Below, piece by piece: positions 1 to 6,630 of a DNA stretch of 18,244 nt (positions are counted from its first letter, which is position 1; every line of letters begins with the position of its first letter). A program made the position numbers and the translations under genes. The stretch is from CAXSEF01 sp964236695 (GTDB lineage Bacteria > Pseudomonadota > Alphaproteobacteria > Acetobacterales > Acetobacteraceae). The notes beneath the pieces are model-generated. The model did not search any database and had not been told where the DNA came from. It worked only from the letters and a program-made list of their open reading frames with translations. The stretch spans positions 1-18,244 of the forward strand of contig CAXSFU010000064.1 of NCBI GenBank assembly GCA_964236695.1. Direction: 5' to 3'.

Positions 1-1559
1 TGAAGGGGTCGGACTGGCTCGGCGACCAGGACGCGATCGAGTACATGTGCCGCGAGGCCGTCCCCGCCGTGCACGAGCTGGAGCACTTCGGCGTCCCCTT
101 CAGCCGCACCGACGCCGGCACGATCTACCAGCGCCCCTTCGGCGGCCACATGAAGGAGTACGGCAAGGAGCCGGCGATGCGCGCCTGCGCCGCCGCCGAC
201 CGCACCGGCCACGCCATCCTGCACACGCTCTACCAGCAGAGCCTCAAGCACAACGCCGAGTTCTTCGTCGAGTACTTCGCCCTCGACCTGATCATGGACG
301 AAGGCGCCTGCCGCGGCGTCATGGCGTGGAACCTCGAGGACGGCTCCATGCACCGCTTCCGCGCGCAGGAGGTGGTGCTGGCCACCGGCGGCTACGGCCG
401 CGCCTACCTGTCCTGCACCTCCGCGCACACCTGCACCGGCGACGGCGGCGGCATGGCGATCCGCGCCGGCCTGCCGACCCAGGACATGGAATTCGTGCAG
501 TTCCACCCCACCGGCATCTTCCCCGCCGGCTGCCTGCTCACCGAGGGCTGCCGCGGCGAGGGCGGCTACCTCACCAATTCCGAGGGCGAGCGCTTCATGG
601 AGCGCTACGCCCCCACCGCCAAGGACCTCGCCTCGCGCGACGTGGTCTCTCGTTCGATGACCGTCGAGATCAACGAGGGTAGGGGCTGCGGCCCCAACCG
701 CGACCACATCATGCTCCACCTGGAGCACCTCGGCGCCGACCTGCTGCACGAGCGCCTGCCCGGCATCAGCGAGACCGCCCGCGTGTTCGCCGGCCGCGAC
801 GTGACGAAGGAGCCCGTCCCCGTCCTCCCCACCGTGCACTACAACATGGGCGGCATCCCCACTAACCTGCACGGCGAGGTGCTCAGCCCGACCCGCGAGG
901 ACCCTGACCGCGTGGTGCGCGGCCTGATGGCGATCGGCGAGGCCGCCTGCGTGTCCGTGCACGGCGCCAACCGCCTCGGCACCAACTCGCTGCTCGACCT
1001 TGTCGTCTTCGGCCGCGCCGCCGCCCAGCGCGCCACCGCCATCATCAAGTCGGGCGAAGGCCAGGCCCCGCTGCCGCCGCGCGCCGGCGAGGCCTCCCTC
1101 GACCGCTTCGACCGCACCCGCCACGCCACCGGCGGCACCAAGGTCGCCGAGCTGCGCGAGGGCCTGCAACGCGCCATGCAGGCCCACGCCGCCGTGTTCC
1201 GCGACAGCCGGAGCCTGACCGCCGGCGTCGACAAGGTGAAAAACCTGTGGACCGGCATGTCCGACATGAACGTCACCGACCGCGGCCTGGTCTGGAACAG
1301 CGACCTGGTCGAGGCGCTGGAGCTGCAGAACCTGATGGGCAACGCCTCCGCCACCATGGTCAGCGCCGAGGCCCGCAAGGAAAGCCGCGGCGCACAGGCG
1401 CACGACGACTTCCCCGACCGCGACGACGAGAACTGGATGAAGCACTCCCTCGCCTGGGTCGGCGAGAAGGGCGACGTCGCGCTGGACTACCGCCCGGTGC
1501 GGATGCGCACCCTGACCAACGAGGTCAGCGTCTTCCCGCCCAAGAAGCGCGTCTACTAG
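1..1559 (+). CDS. sdhA: Succinate dehydrogenase flavoprotein subunit, 5' end outside window
   Basis: This is the catalytic flavoprotein of respiratory complex II, which oxidises succinate to fumarate at the cytoplasmic face of the inner membrane and passes electrons to SdhB. The frame is already open at base 3 and reads KGSDWLGDQDAIEYMC, so the gene begins upstream; 518 residues are present and roughly 80 N-terminal ones, with the FAD-binding GxGxxG, are missing. Visible signatures are FGGHMKEYGKEPAMRAC, the substrate-site segment DLASRDVVSRSM with the catalytic Arg, VHYNMGGIPTN with the substrate His, and HGANRLGTNSLLDLVVFGR near the flavin. It ends in TAG at 1557-1559. sdhB follows in the same direction after a palindromic repeat; sdhC and sdhD are expected upstream, off the window. 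The identity is certain. Confidence 0.97.
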   Translation, partial: KGSDWLGDQDAIEYMCREAVPAVHELEHFGVPFSRTDAGTIYQRPFGGHMKEYGKEPAMRACAAADRTGHAILHTLYQQSLKHNAEFFVEYFALDLIMDEGACRGVMAWNLEDGSMHRFRAQEVVLATGGYGRAYLSCTSAHTCTGDGGGMAIRAGLPTQDMEFVQFHPTGIFPAGCLLTEGCRGEGGYLTNSEGERFMERYAPTAKDLASRDVVSRSMTVEINEGRGCGPNRDHIMLHLEHLGADLLHERLPGISETARVFAGRDVTKEPVPVLPTVHYNMGGIPTNLHGEVLSPTREDPDRVVRGLMAIGEAACVSVHGANRLGTNSLLDLVVFGRAAAQRATAIIKSGEGQAPLPPRAGEASLDRFDRTRHATGGTKVAELREGLQRAMQAHAAVFRDSRSLTAGVDKVKNLWTGMSDMNVTDRGLVWNSDLVEALELQNLMGNASATMVSAEARKESRGAQAHDDFPDRDDENWMKHSLAWVGEKGDVALDYRPVRMRTLTNEVSVFPPKKRVY

Positions 1560-1564
1560 GACAA

Positions 1565-1728
1565 GGAAGGGAAGGGCAAAAGAAGTAAGTTCTTTTTTGA
1601 AAAAAAGAACCAAAAAACTTTTGCCCATAAGTTTCCTGCCCATCAGGCTGGCCTGAGATCTGAAGTAACGAAGTCTTTTTGCTTCTTTTTCTTCAGAAAA
1701 AGAAGATCTTGCTGCCCTGCCTTCCTTC
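1565..1728. repeat. AT-rich composite palindromic repeat, copy 1 (sdhA-sdhB gap)
   Basis: Two AT-rich hairpins lie 71 bases apart. Hairpin A is 1589-1610: arms GTTCTTTTTT and AAAAAAGAAC with a GA loop, a perfect 10-bp stem. Hairpin B is 1682-1705: arms CTTCTTTTTCT and AGAAAAAGAAG with a TC loop, a perfect 11-bp stem. A is enclosed by a second perfect 9-bp inverted repeat, GGGCAAAAG (1574-1582) with CTTTTGCCC (1618-1626). The outer edges, GGAAGG near 1565 and CCTTCCTT near 1720, form an imperfect terminal inverted repeat. The element starts six bases after the sdhA stop. It could work as an attenuator, an RNA-processing site or a miniature mobile repeat; the sequence does not decide. Copies 2 and 3 lie at 2567-2712 and 6468-6617. 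Confidence 0.85.
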
Positions 1729-1761
1729 CCGTGCCTACCACCGTCCGAGGACACCGAGACC

Positions 1762-2544
1762 ATGGCCGAGTTCAGGCTTCCAAAGAACAGCCGCGTCGGC
1801 AAGGGCCGCACCCACAAGGCCGCCCCCGGCGCGAAGAACGTCCGCGAGTTCCAGATCTACCGCTGGAACCCCGACGACGGGCAGAACCCGCGCATGGACA
1901 CCTACGAGGTCGACCTCGACCACGTCGGCCCCATGGTGCTCGACGCCTTGATCCACATCAAGAACGACATCGACCCGACGCTGACCTTCCGCCGCTCCTG
2001 CCGCGAGGGCATCTGCGGCTCCTGCGCCATGAGCATCGACGGCGGCAACACGCTCGCCTGCCTCAAGCCCACCGCAGAGTGCAGCGGCTCGGTGAAGATC
2101 AACCCCCTGCCGCACATGCCCGTCGTCAAGGACCTGGTCCCCGACCTGAGCCAGGCCTACGCCCAGCTCCGCTCCATCGAGCCCTGGCTCAAGTCCGACA
2201 CCGCGCCGCCCCCCGACGCCGAGCGCCCGCAGAGCAAGGAGGAGCGCGCCAAGCTCGACGGCATGTGGGAATGCATCCTGTGCTTCTGCTGCACCACGTC
2301 GTGCCCGAGCTACTGGTGGAACGGCGACAAGTATCTCGGCCCGGCCACGCTCCTCGCCGCCTACCGCTTCATCGCCGACTCCCGCGACGAGCACACCGGC
2401 GAGCGCCTCGACGCGCTGGAGGATCCGTTCAAGCTCTACCGATGCCACACCATCATGAACTGCACCCAGGCCTGCCCGAAGGGCCTCAACCCCGCCAAGG
2501 CGATCGCCGAGATCAAGCAGCTCATCGTCGAGCGCCGCGGCTAG
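1762..2544 (+). CDS. sdhB: Succinate dehydrogenase iron-sulfur subunit
   Basis: SdhB carries electrons from the SdhA flavin through three iron-sulfur clusters to the quinone site of the membrane anchor. The 260 residues have the usual two-domain build. The plant-type ferredoxin domain holds the 2Fe-2S ligands C80, C85, C88 and C100 (SCREGICGSC...LAC). The C-terminal domain has CILCFCCTTSCPSYWW (C171, C174, C177, then C181) and CHTIMNCTQACPKGLNP (C228, C234, C238) for the 4Fe-4S and 3Fe-4S clusters. Length is normal for the alphaproteobacterial form. The start is the ATG at 1762; the ribosome site in front is weak, and the N-terminus MAEFRLPKNSRVGKG fits the family. It probably shares a transcript with sdhA unless the intervening repeat stops transcription. 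Confidence 0.98.
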   Translation: MAEFRLPKNSRVGKGRTHKAAPGAKNVREFQIYRWNPDDGQNPRMDTYEVDLDHVGPMVLDALIHIKNDIDPTLTFRRSCREGICGSCAMSIDGGNTLACLKPTAECSGSVKINPLPHMPVVKDLVPDLSQAYAQLRSIEPWLKSDTAPPPDAERPQSKEERAKLDGMWECILCFCCTTSCPSYWWNGDKYLGPATLLAAYRFIADSRDEHTGERLDALEDPFKLYRCHTIMNCTQACPKGLNPAKAIAEIKQLIVERRG

Positions 2545-2566
2545 CGGCCGCCATGAGGCCCGCCAG

Positions 2567-2712
2567 GGAAGCAAGCCAGCAAGGCCTTCTTTTTCTGAAG
2601 AAAAAGAAGCAAAAAGACTTTGCCCAAAAGTTCCGGTGCCCCCTGCTGGCCTCGAACCCAACGGGCAAAAGTTTTTTGATTCTTTTTTTCAAAAAAGAAC
2701 TCGCTTCCTTCC
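2567..2712. repeat. AT-rich composite palindromic repeat, copy 2 (inverted)
   Basis: This is the same element as at 1565-1728 but in reverse order. Hairpin B is 2586-2609 (perfect 11-bp stem) and hairpin A is 2679-2700 (arms ATTCTTTTTT and AAAAAAGAAC, one end mismatch that would be a G-U pair in RNA). The interval is 69 bases. The bases flanking the interval are conserved with copy 1 (CAAAAAGACTTTGCCC and GGGCAAAAGTTTTTTG), whereas the roughly 35 middle bases are not. The edges are GGAAGCAAGC (2567-2576) and GCTTCCTTCC (2703-2712). The element begins 22 bases after the sdhB stop and ends 33 bases before the phosphatase start. Confidence 0.85.
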
Positions 2713-2745
2713 TGTCCTGCCCTCCGACAGCTCACTCCTAGCGCC

Positions 2746-3402
2746 ATGTTCGAGGGCACGCTCCCGCACGACCGCGGCCGCGCCTGGTCCGACAGCCTCC
2801 TCGTCGACCACGCCATCTTTCGCCTTGCCTGGCACAACTGGGCGACGGTGGTCCCCGGCCGCCTGTACCGCTCCAACCACCCGACTCCGGCCCGCCTGCG
2901 CGCCGCCGTCGAGCGCCACGGGCTGCGCACCCTGGTCAACCTGCGCGGCCACCGCCGCTGCGGCTCCGACGCCCTGTCGCGCACCGCCGCCGCCTCGCTC
3001 GGCCTGCACCACGTCGACATGGCGTTCGAGAGCCGCGGCGCCCCGCACCGCGACCGCATCCTGCGCTTCGCCGATCTGTATCGCTCCATCGAGTTCCCGG
3101 CCCTGATGCACTGCAAGTCCGGCGCCGACCGCGCCGGCCTCGCCGCCGGTCTCGTCGTCCTGTTCGAGGGCGGCACCTCGGCCCAGGCCCTGCGGCAGCT
3201 CTCCTGGCGCTACGGCCACTTCAACCGCTCCCGCACCGGCGTGCTCGACGCCTTCTTCGTCCGCTTCGCAGAGCAGGCGGAGGGCAGGGTGCCCTTCCTC
3301 GACTGGGTCGCCCGCGACTACGACGAGGTCGCCCTCAAGCGGGACTTCGTCGCCGGCGGCCTGTCCTCCTTCATCACCGACCGCGTGCTGCGCCGCGAAT
3401 AG
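2746..3402 (+). CDS. Cysteine-dependent protein phosphatase (tyrosine/dual-specificity type)
   Basis: The 218-residue protein has the phosphate-binding loop of cysteine phosphatases, HCKSGADR (catalytic C123, phosphate-binding R129), which matches HCxxGxxR. The upstream segment VVPGRLYRSNHPTPARLRAAVERHGLRTLVNLRG is typical of the small dual-specificity / tyrosine phosphatase fold. D91 in HHVDMAFESRG may be the general acid; this is inferred from position only. No signal peptide or membrane segment is seen, so it is probably cytoplasmic. The start is the ATG at 2746, the first in frame; there is no strong ribosome site. It could act on phosphoproteins, phosphoinositides or small molecules; the substrate cannot be told. 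It lies 38 bases before the peroxidase gene on the same strand and may share its transcript. Confidence 0.8.
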   Translation: MFEGTLPHDRGRAWSDSLLVDHAIFRLAWHNWATVVPGRLYRSNHPTPARLRAAVERHGLRTLVNLRGHRRCGSDALSRTAAASLGLHHVDMAFESRGAPHRDRILRFADLYRSIEFPALMHCKSGADRAGLAAGLVVLFEGGTSAQALRQLSWRYGHFNRSRTGVLDAFFVRFAEQAEGRVPFLDWVARDYDEVALKRDFVAGGLSSFITDRVLRRE

Positions 3403-3440
3403 CCCACGCCCGCTCGCGCACGCCCCAGCAGGAGACGACC

Positions 3441-4019
3441 ATGACCAGCCTCCCGAGACGAACCCTGCTCGCCGGCCTCGGCACAGGCACCCTGGCCGCG
3501 GCCGCCGCGCCGCCCCGCGTGCGCGCCGCCGACGCCGCCCCGCCGGTGGCCTGGGGCTTCACCTTCCCCGCCATCGAGGGCGGCACCCTGGACCTGTCGA
3601 CCTTCCGCGGCCGCGTCCTGCTGGTCGCCAACACCGCTTCGTTCTGCGGCTTCACCCCCCAGTACAAGGGTCTTGAGGCCGTCTACCGGGAGTTCTCGCC
3701 GCAGGGCCTGACCGTCGTCGGCGTCCCCAGCAACGACTTCGGCCAGGAATCCGACAGCAACGGCAAGGTCAAGACCTTCTGCCAGGCCACCTTCGACGTG
3801 CAGTTCCCGATGGCCGGCCTGTCCCACGTCAAGGGCAGCGACGCCGCGCCATTCTACCGCTGGGTCAGCGACGCCCGCCACTGGGAGCCGAGCTGGAACT
3901 TCTGCAAGGTCCTGATCGGCCGCGACGGCGGCATCCGCGGCACCTTCTCCTCCACCGACCTGCCGGACGGCGACAGGATGCGCTCGGAGCTGCGCGGCGC
4001 CCTCGACGAGACGGCCTGA
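3441..4019 (+). CDS. Glutathione-peroxidase-like thiol peroxidase with Tat signal
   Basis: The protein (192 residues) reduces hydroperoxides with a reactive cysteine. Family marks are NTASFCGFTPQYKGLEAVY, with peroxidatic C69 in place of selenocysteine, and WNFCKVLIGRDG, which supplies the Trp-Asn of the active site. The motif usually FPCNQFGxQE reads VPSNDFGQE, so Asp stands where the tetrad Gln is expected. The N-terminus MTSLPRRTLLAGLGTGTLAA has twin arginines (R6, R7), a short hydrophobic stretch and a likely cleavage site after RVRA (about residue 29), indicating export of the folded protein to the periplasm by Tat. A clear AGGAG at about 3430 sets the ATG start. It converges on glgX across a palindromic repeat. 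The reductant (glutathione or thioredoxin) cannot be told. Confidence 0.9.
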   Translation: MTSLPRRTLLAGLGTGTLAAAAAPPRVRAADAAPPVAWGFTFPAIEGGTLDLSTFRGRVLLVANTASFCGFTPQYKGLEAVYREFSPQGLTVVGVPSNDFGQESDSNGKVKTFCQATFDVQFPMAGLSHVKGSDAAPFYRWVSDARHWEPSWNFCKVLIGRDGGIRGTFSSTDLPDGDRMRSELRGALDETA

Positions 4020-4020
4020 C

Positions 4021-4163
4021 AGAAAGGCCAGGGGCTCTGCCCCCGTGCTTTAGGGTGGGGACCCCGCCAAGGGCAAACCCTTGGAATCTTATACTTAAGC
4101 AAAGCCGGGTTCAGGGGCGGCTCGCCCTTGGCGGGTCCAGGGCAGAGCCCTGGCCTTGCTTCC
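4021..4163. repeat. GC-rich double palindromic repeat between convergent genes
   Basis: Two inverted copies of one structured unit face each other. The right unit (minus-strand sense) has hairpin CCAGGGCTCTGCCCTGG (4137-4153) and a second imperfect stem with a GAGCC loop at about 4112-4132. The left unit has GGGGCTCTGCCCC (4031-4043) and the stem CCAAGGG/CCCTTGG with a CAAA loop (4067-4084), plus about 14 extra bases between its hairpins. CTTAAG lies between the units at about 4094. The right edge CCTTGCTTCC touches the glgX stop codon. Position between the gpx-like and glgX 3' ends suggests a two-way terminator, but neither hairpin has a T-run. Related copies are at 14051-14185 and 18199-18244. 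Confidence 0.8.
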
Positions 4164-6355
4164 TACGAAGCCGCCCCCCGCGCCACCCGCACCGTCCCGT
4201 ATTCCTCCCCGGGCACCAGTTCAAACAGCAGCAGCGACCGCCCGGTGACGTCGTAGAACGTCCCGGCCTCCAGCGTCGTCGCGGTCCTGGACTCCAGCTT
4301 GAGGTCGTCCACCTTGCCCAGGTTGGTGTCGATCAGCCGGTGCCACGACGTCCCGCCCACCACCGTCGGCAGCTTGAACGGCACCAGGTCGTGATACGAG
4401 TTCACCACCAGCAGCAGCGTCTGGTCGTCGCCACGCCGCGCGATGCCGGTCGCCTGCGCCCGCCCGTCGAGCAGCACCCCCATGCAGTGCGCCGACGCGT
4501 CGTCCCACTGCTCCGGCGCCATCTCCGTGTCGTTGGGCGTGAGCCAGGTCACGTCCTTGACCCCCAGTTCGTCGTTCCACTCCGCAGACAGGAATCGCGT
4601 GCGATGCAGCACCGGCAGCCGCCGGCGCAGCGCCGCCACGTCGGACACGAAGCGGATCAGCCTCTGGCCCTTCGCCTTGATGTCCCAATCGAGCCAGGAG
4701 ATCTCGTCGTCCTGACAGTAGGCGTTGTTGTTGCCTCCCTGCGTGCGCCCGAACTCGTCGCCCGCCAGGATCATCGGCGTGCCGCGCGACAGCAGCAGCG
4801 TTGCCAGCATGTTGCGCATCTGCCGCTCGCGCACCGCGTTGACCTCGGCATCCTCGGTCGGCCCCTCGGCGCCGTAGTTGGCGCTGTGGTTGTTCGAGTT
4901 GCCGTCCTTGTTGTCCTCGCCGTTCGCCTCGTTGTGCTTCTCGTTGTAGCTGACGGTGTCGTTCAGCGTGAACCCGTCGTGCGCGGTCAGGAAGTTCACC
5001 CCCGCCCAGGTTTGCCGGCCACGGTGGTTGAAGAAGTCCGCACTCCCCGTCAGCCGCGTCGCAAGCTTGGGCAGCGTGCCCTCGTCACCCTTCCAGAACG
5101 AGCGCACGTCGTCGCGGTAGCGGTCGTTCCACTCCGCCCAGCCGGGCGGGAACCCGCCCACTTGGTAGCCGCCCGGCCCGCAGTCCCAAGGCTCGGCGAT
5201 CAGCTTCACCTGATTGAGGATCGGGTCCTGGCTGCACGCCTTGAGGAAGCCGGACTGCTCGTCGAACCCGTGCGGCTCGCGCGCCAGAATCGTACCAAGG
5301 TCAAAACGGAATCCGTCGACGTGCATCTCCGTGACCCAGTAGCGCAGGCTGTCCGTCACCATCTGGATCACCCGCGGGTGCGACAGGTTGACCGTGTTCC
5401 CGGTGCCGGTGTCGTTGATGTAGTAGCGCTTCTGGTCCGGCAGCAGCCGGTAGTACGACGCGTTGTCGATGCCCTTGTACGACAGGGTCGCTCCGCGCTC
5501 GTTGCCCTCCGCGGTGTGGTTGTACACCACGTCCATGATGACCTCGAGCCCCGCGTCGTGCAGCCGCGCCACCATCTCCTTGAACTCGAGCGAGGCGAAG
5601 CCGTGGTTGGTGGCGTAGCGACGCGCCGGCGCGAAGAAGCTGATGGTGTTGTAGCCCCAGTAGTTCACCATCCCCTTGTCCTGGAGATAGTCGTCGTCAA
5701 CGAACATGTGCACCGGCAGCAGCTCGATCGACGTCACGCCCAGCGACTTGATGTGGCGGATCACCTCCGGCACCCCCAGCCCGCGGAACGTCCCGCGCAG
5801 CTCCTCCGGCACCGCCGGATGCTTCATGGTGAAGCCGCGCACGTGCGTCTCGTACAGCACCGTCTTGTCCCACGGCACCATTGGGCTGCGGTCGCCGCCC
5901 CAGGTGAACGCCGGGTCGATCACCCGGCTCTTCGGCATGAACCCCGCGCTGTCGCGCTCGTCGAACGACAGGTCGCCGTCCGCGTGGCCGATCGTGTAGC
6001 CGAACACCGCAGGGTCCCACTTGAGCTGCCCCACCACAGCCTTGGCATACGGGTCGAGCACCAGCTTGTTCGGGTTGAACCGGTGCCCCTGCTCCGGCTC
6101 GTACGGCCCGTGCACCCGGTAGCCGTACACGGTTCCCGGATGCGCGTCCGGCAGGAAACCGTGGAAGATCTCGTCCGTGTACTCCGGCAGCTTGACACGG
6201 GCGATCTCGGTCTCGCCTTCCGCGTCGAACAGGCACAGCTCGACGGCGGTCGCGTTGGCCGAGAACAGCGCGAAGTTCACCCCGCGCCCGGTCCACGTGG
6301 CGCCGAGCGGATACGGACGGCCCTCGGTGACGCGCGGCGTGGTCGGACTGGACAT
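4163..6355 (-). CDS. glgX: Glycogen debranching enzyme (GlgX, GH13 isoamylase type)
   Basis: GlgX hydrolyses alpha-1,6 branch points of phosphorylase-trimmed glycogen in the cytoplasm. The 730-residue product has an N-terminal CBM48-like domain (about 10-110: RPYPLGATWTGRGVNFALFSANA) and a GH13 barrel. Catalytic sites are visible: nucleophile D352 in VDGFRFDLGTI, acid/base E388 in KLIAEPWDCGPGGYQ and D460 in NFLTAHDGFTLND; VIMDVVYNHTAEG is the first conserved GH13 region. The frame is open for 70 more codons upstream, but those run into a repeat and look non-coding. I choose the ATG at 6355 because GGAGAA lies about eight bases in front and family homology begins just after. It is on the same strand as the PTS genes, 275 bases after EI. 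Isoamylase or TreX-like activity is an alternative. Confidence 0.96.
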   Translation of the reverse strand: MSSPTTPRVTEGRPYPLGATWTGRGVNFALFSANATAVELCLFDAEGETEIARVKLPEYTDEIFHGFLPDAHPGTVYGYRVHGPYEPEQGHRFNPNKLVLDPYAKAVVGQLKWDPAVFGYTIGHADGDLSFDERDSAGFMPKSRVIDPAFTWGGDRSPMVPWDKTVLYETHVRGFTMKHPAVPEELRGTFRGLGVPEVIRHIKSLGVTSIELLPVHMFVDDDYLQDKGMVNYWGYNTISFFAPARRYATNHGFASLEFKEMVARLHDAGLEVIMDVVYNHTAEGNERGATLSYKGIDNASYYRLLPDQKRYYINDTGTGNTVNLSHPRVIQMVTDSLRYWVTEMHVDGFRFDLGTILAREPHGFDEQSGFLKACSQDPILNQVKLIAEPWDCGPGGYQVGGFPPGWAEWNDRYRDDVRSFWKGDEGTLPKLATRLTGSADFFNHRGRQTWAGVNFLTAHDGFTLNDTVSYNEKHNEANGEDNKDGNSNNHSANYGAEGPTEDAEVNAVRERQMRNMLATLLLSRGTPMILAGDEFGRTQGGNNNAYCQDDEISWLDWDIKAKGQRLIRFVSDVAALRRRLPVLHRTRFLSAEWNDELGVKDVTWLTPNDTEMAPEQWDDASAHCMGVLLDGRAQATGIARRGDDQTLLLVVNSYHDLVPFKLPTVVGGTSWHRLIDTNLGKVDDLKLESRTATTLEAGTFYDVTGRSLLLFELVPGEEYGTVRVARGAAS

Positions 6356-6467
6356 TGCAGGTTCTCCGGAAAATACCCGAGCACAACGCGGCACGGGCGA
6401 ATGGTTGCCCCCTATCTGGGACGGGCCGCCCCCGCGCCCAGCCTCCGCCGGGAGCGCCCGGCGCCGC

Positions 6468-6617
6468 GAAGGCAAGAAAGCGTGTTCTTTCTTGAAAGAA
6501 AGAACCAAAGAACTTTCGCCAATAAGGCTCCGCAGTCGCCCGCGCGCCCTGACCCCAATGAGCAAAGTCTTTTTGCTTCTCTTTCTTCAGAAAAAGAAGA
6601 CTCTTTCTCGCCTTCCC
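6468..6617. repeat. AT-rich composite palindromic repeat, copy 3
   Basis: Hairpin A is 6484-6505: arms GTTCTTTCTT and AAGAAAGAAC with a GA loop. Against copy 1 one T is C, and the opposite A is G, so pairing is kept. Hairpin B is 6576-6599, arms CTTCTCTTTCT and AGAAAAAGAAG, one mismatch. The interval is 70 bases, with conserved ends (CAAAGAACTTTCGCC and GCAAAGTCTTTTTG) and a different middle. The outer edges, GAAGGCAAGAAAGC (from 6469) and CTTTCTCGCCTTCCC (6603-6617), form the clearest terminal inverted repeat of the three copies. In the direction of transcription it starts about 13 bases after the EI stop and precedes glgX. Confidence 0.85.
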
Positions 6618-6630
6618 GAACCGCCGACCC

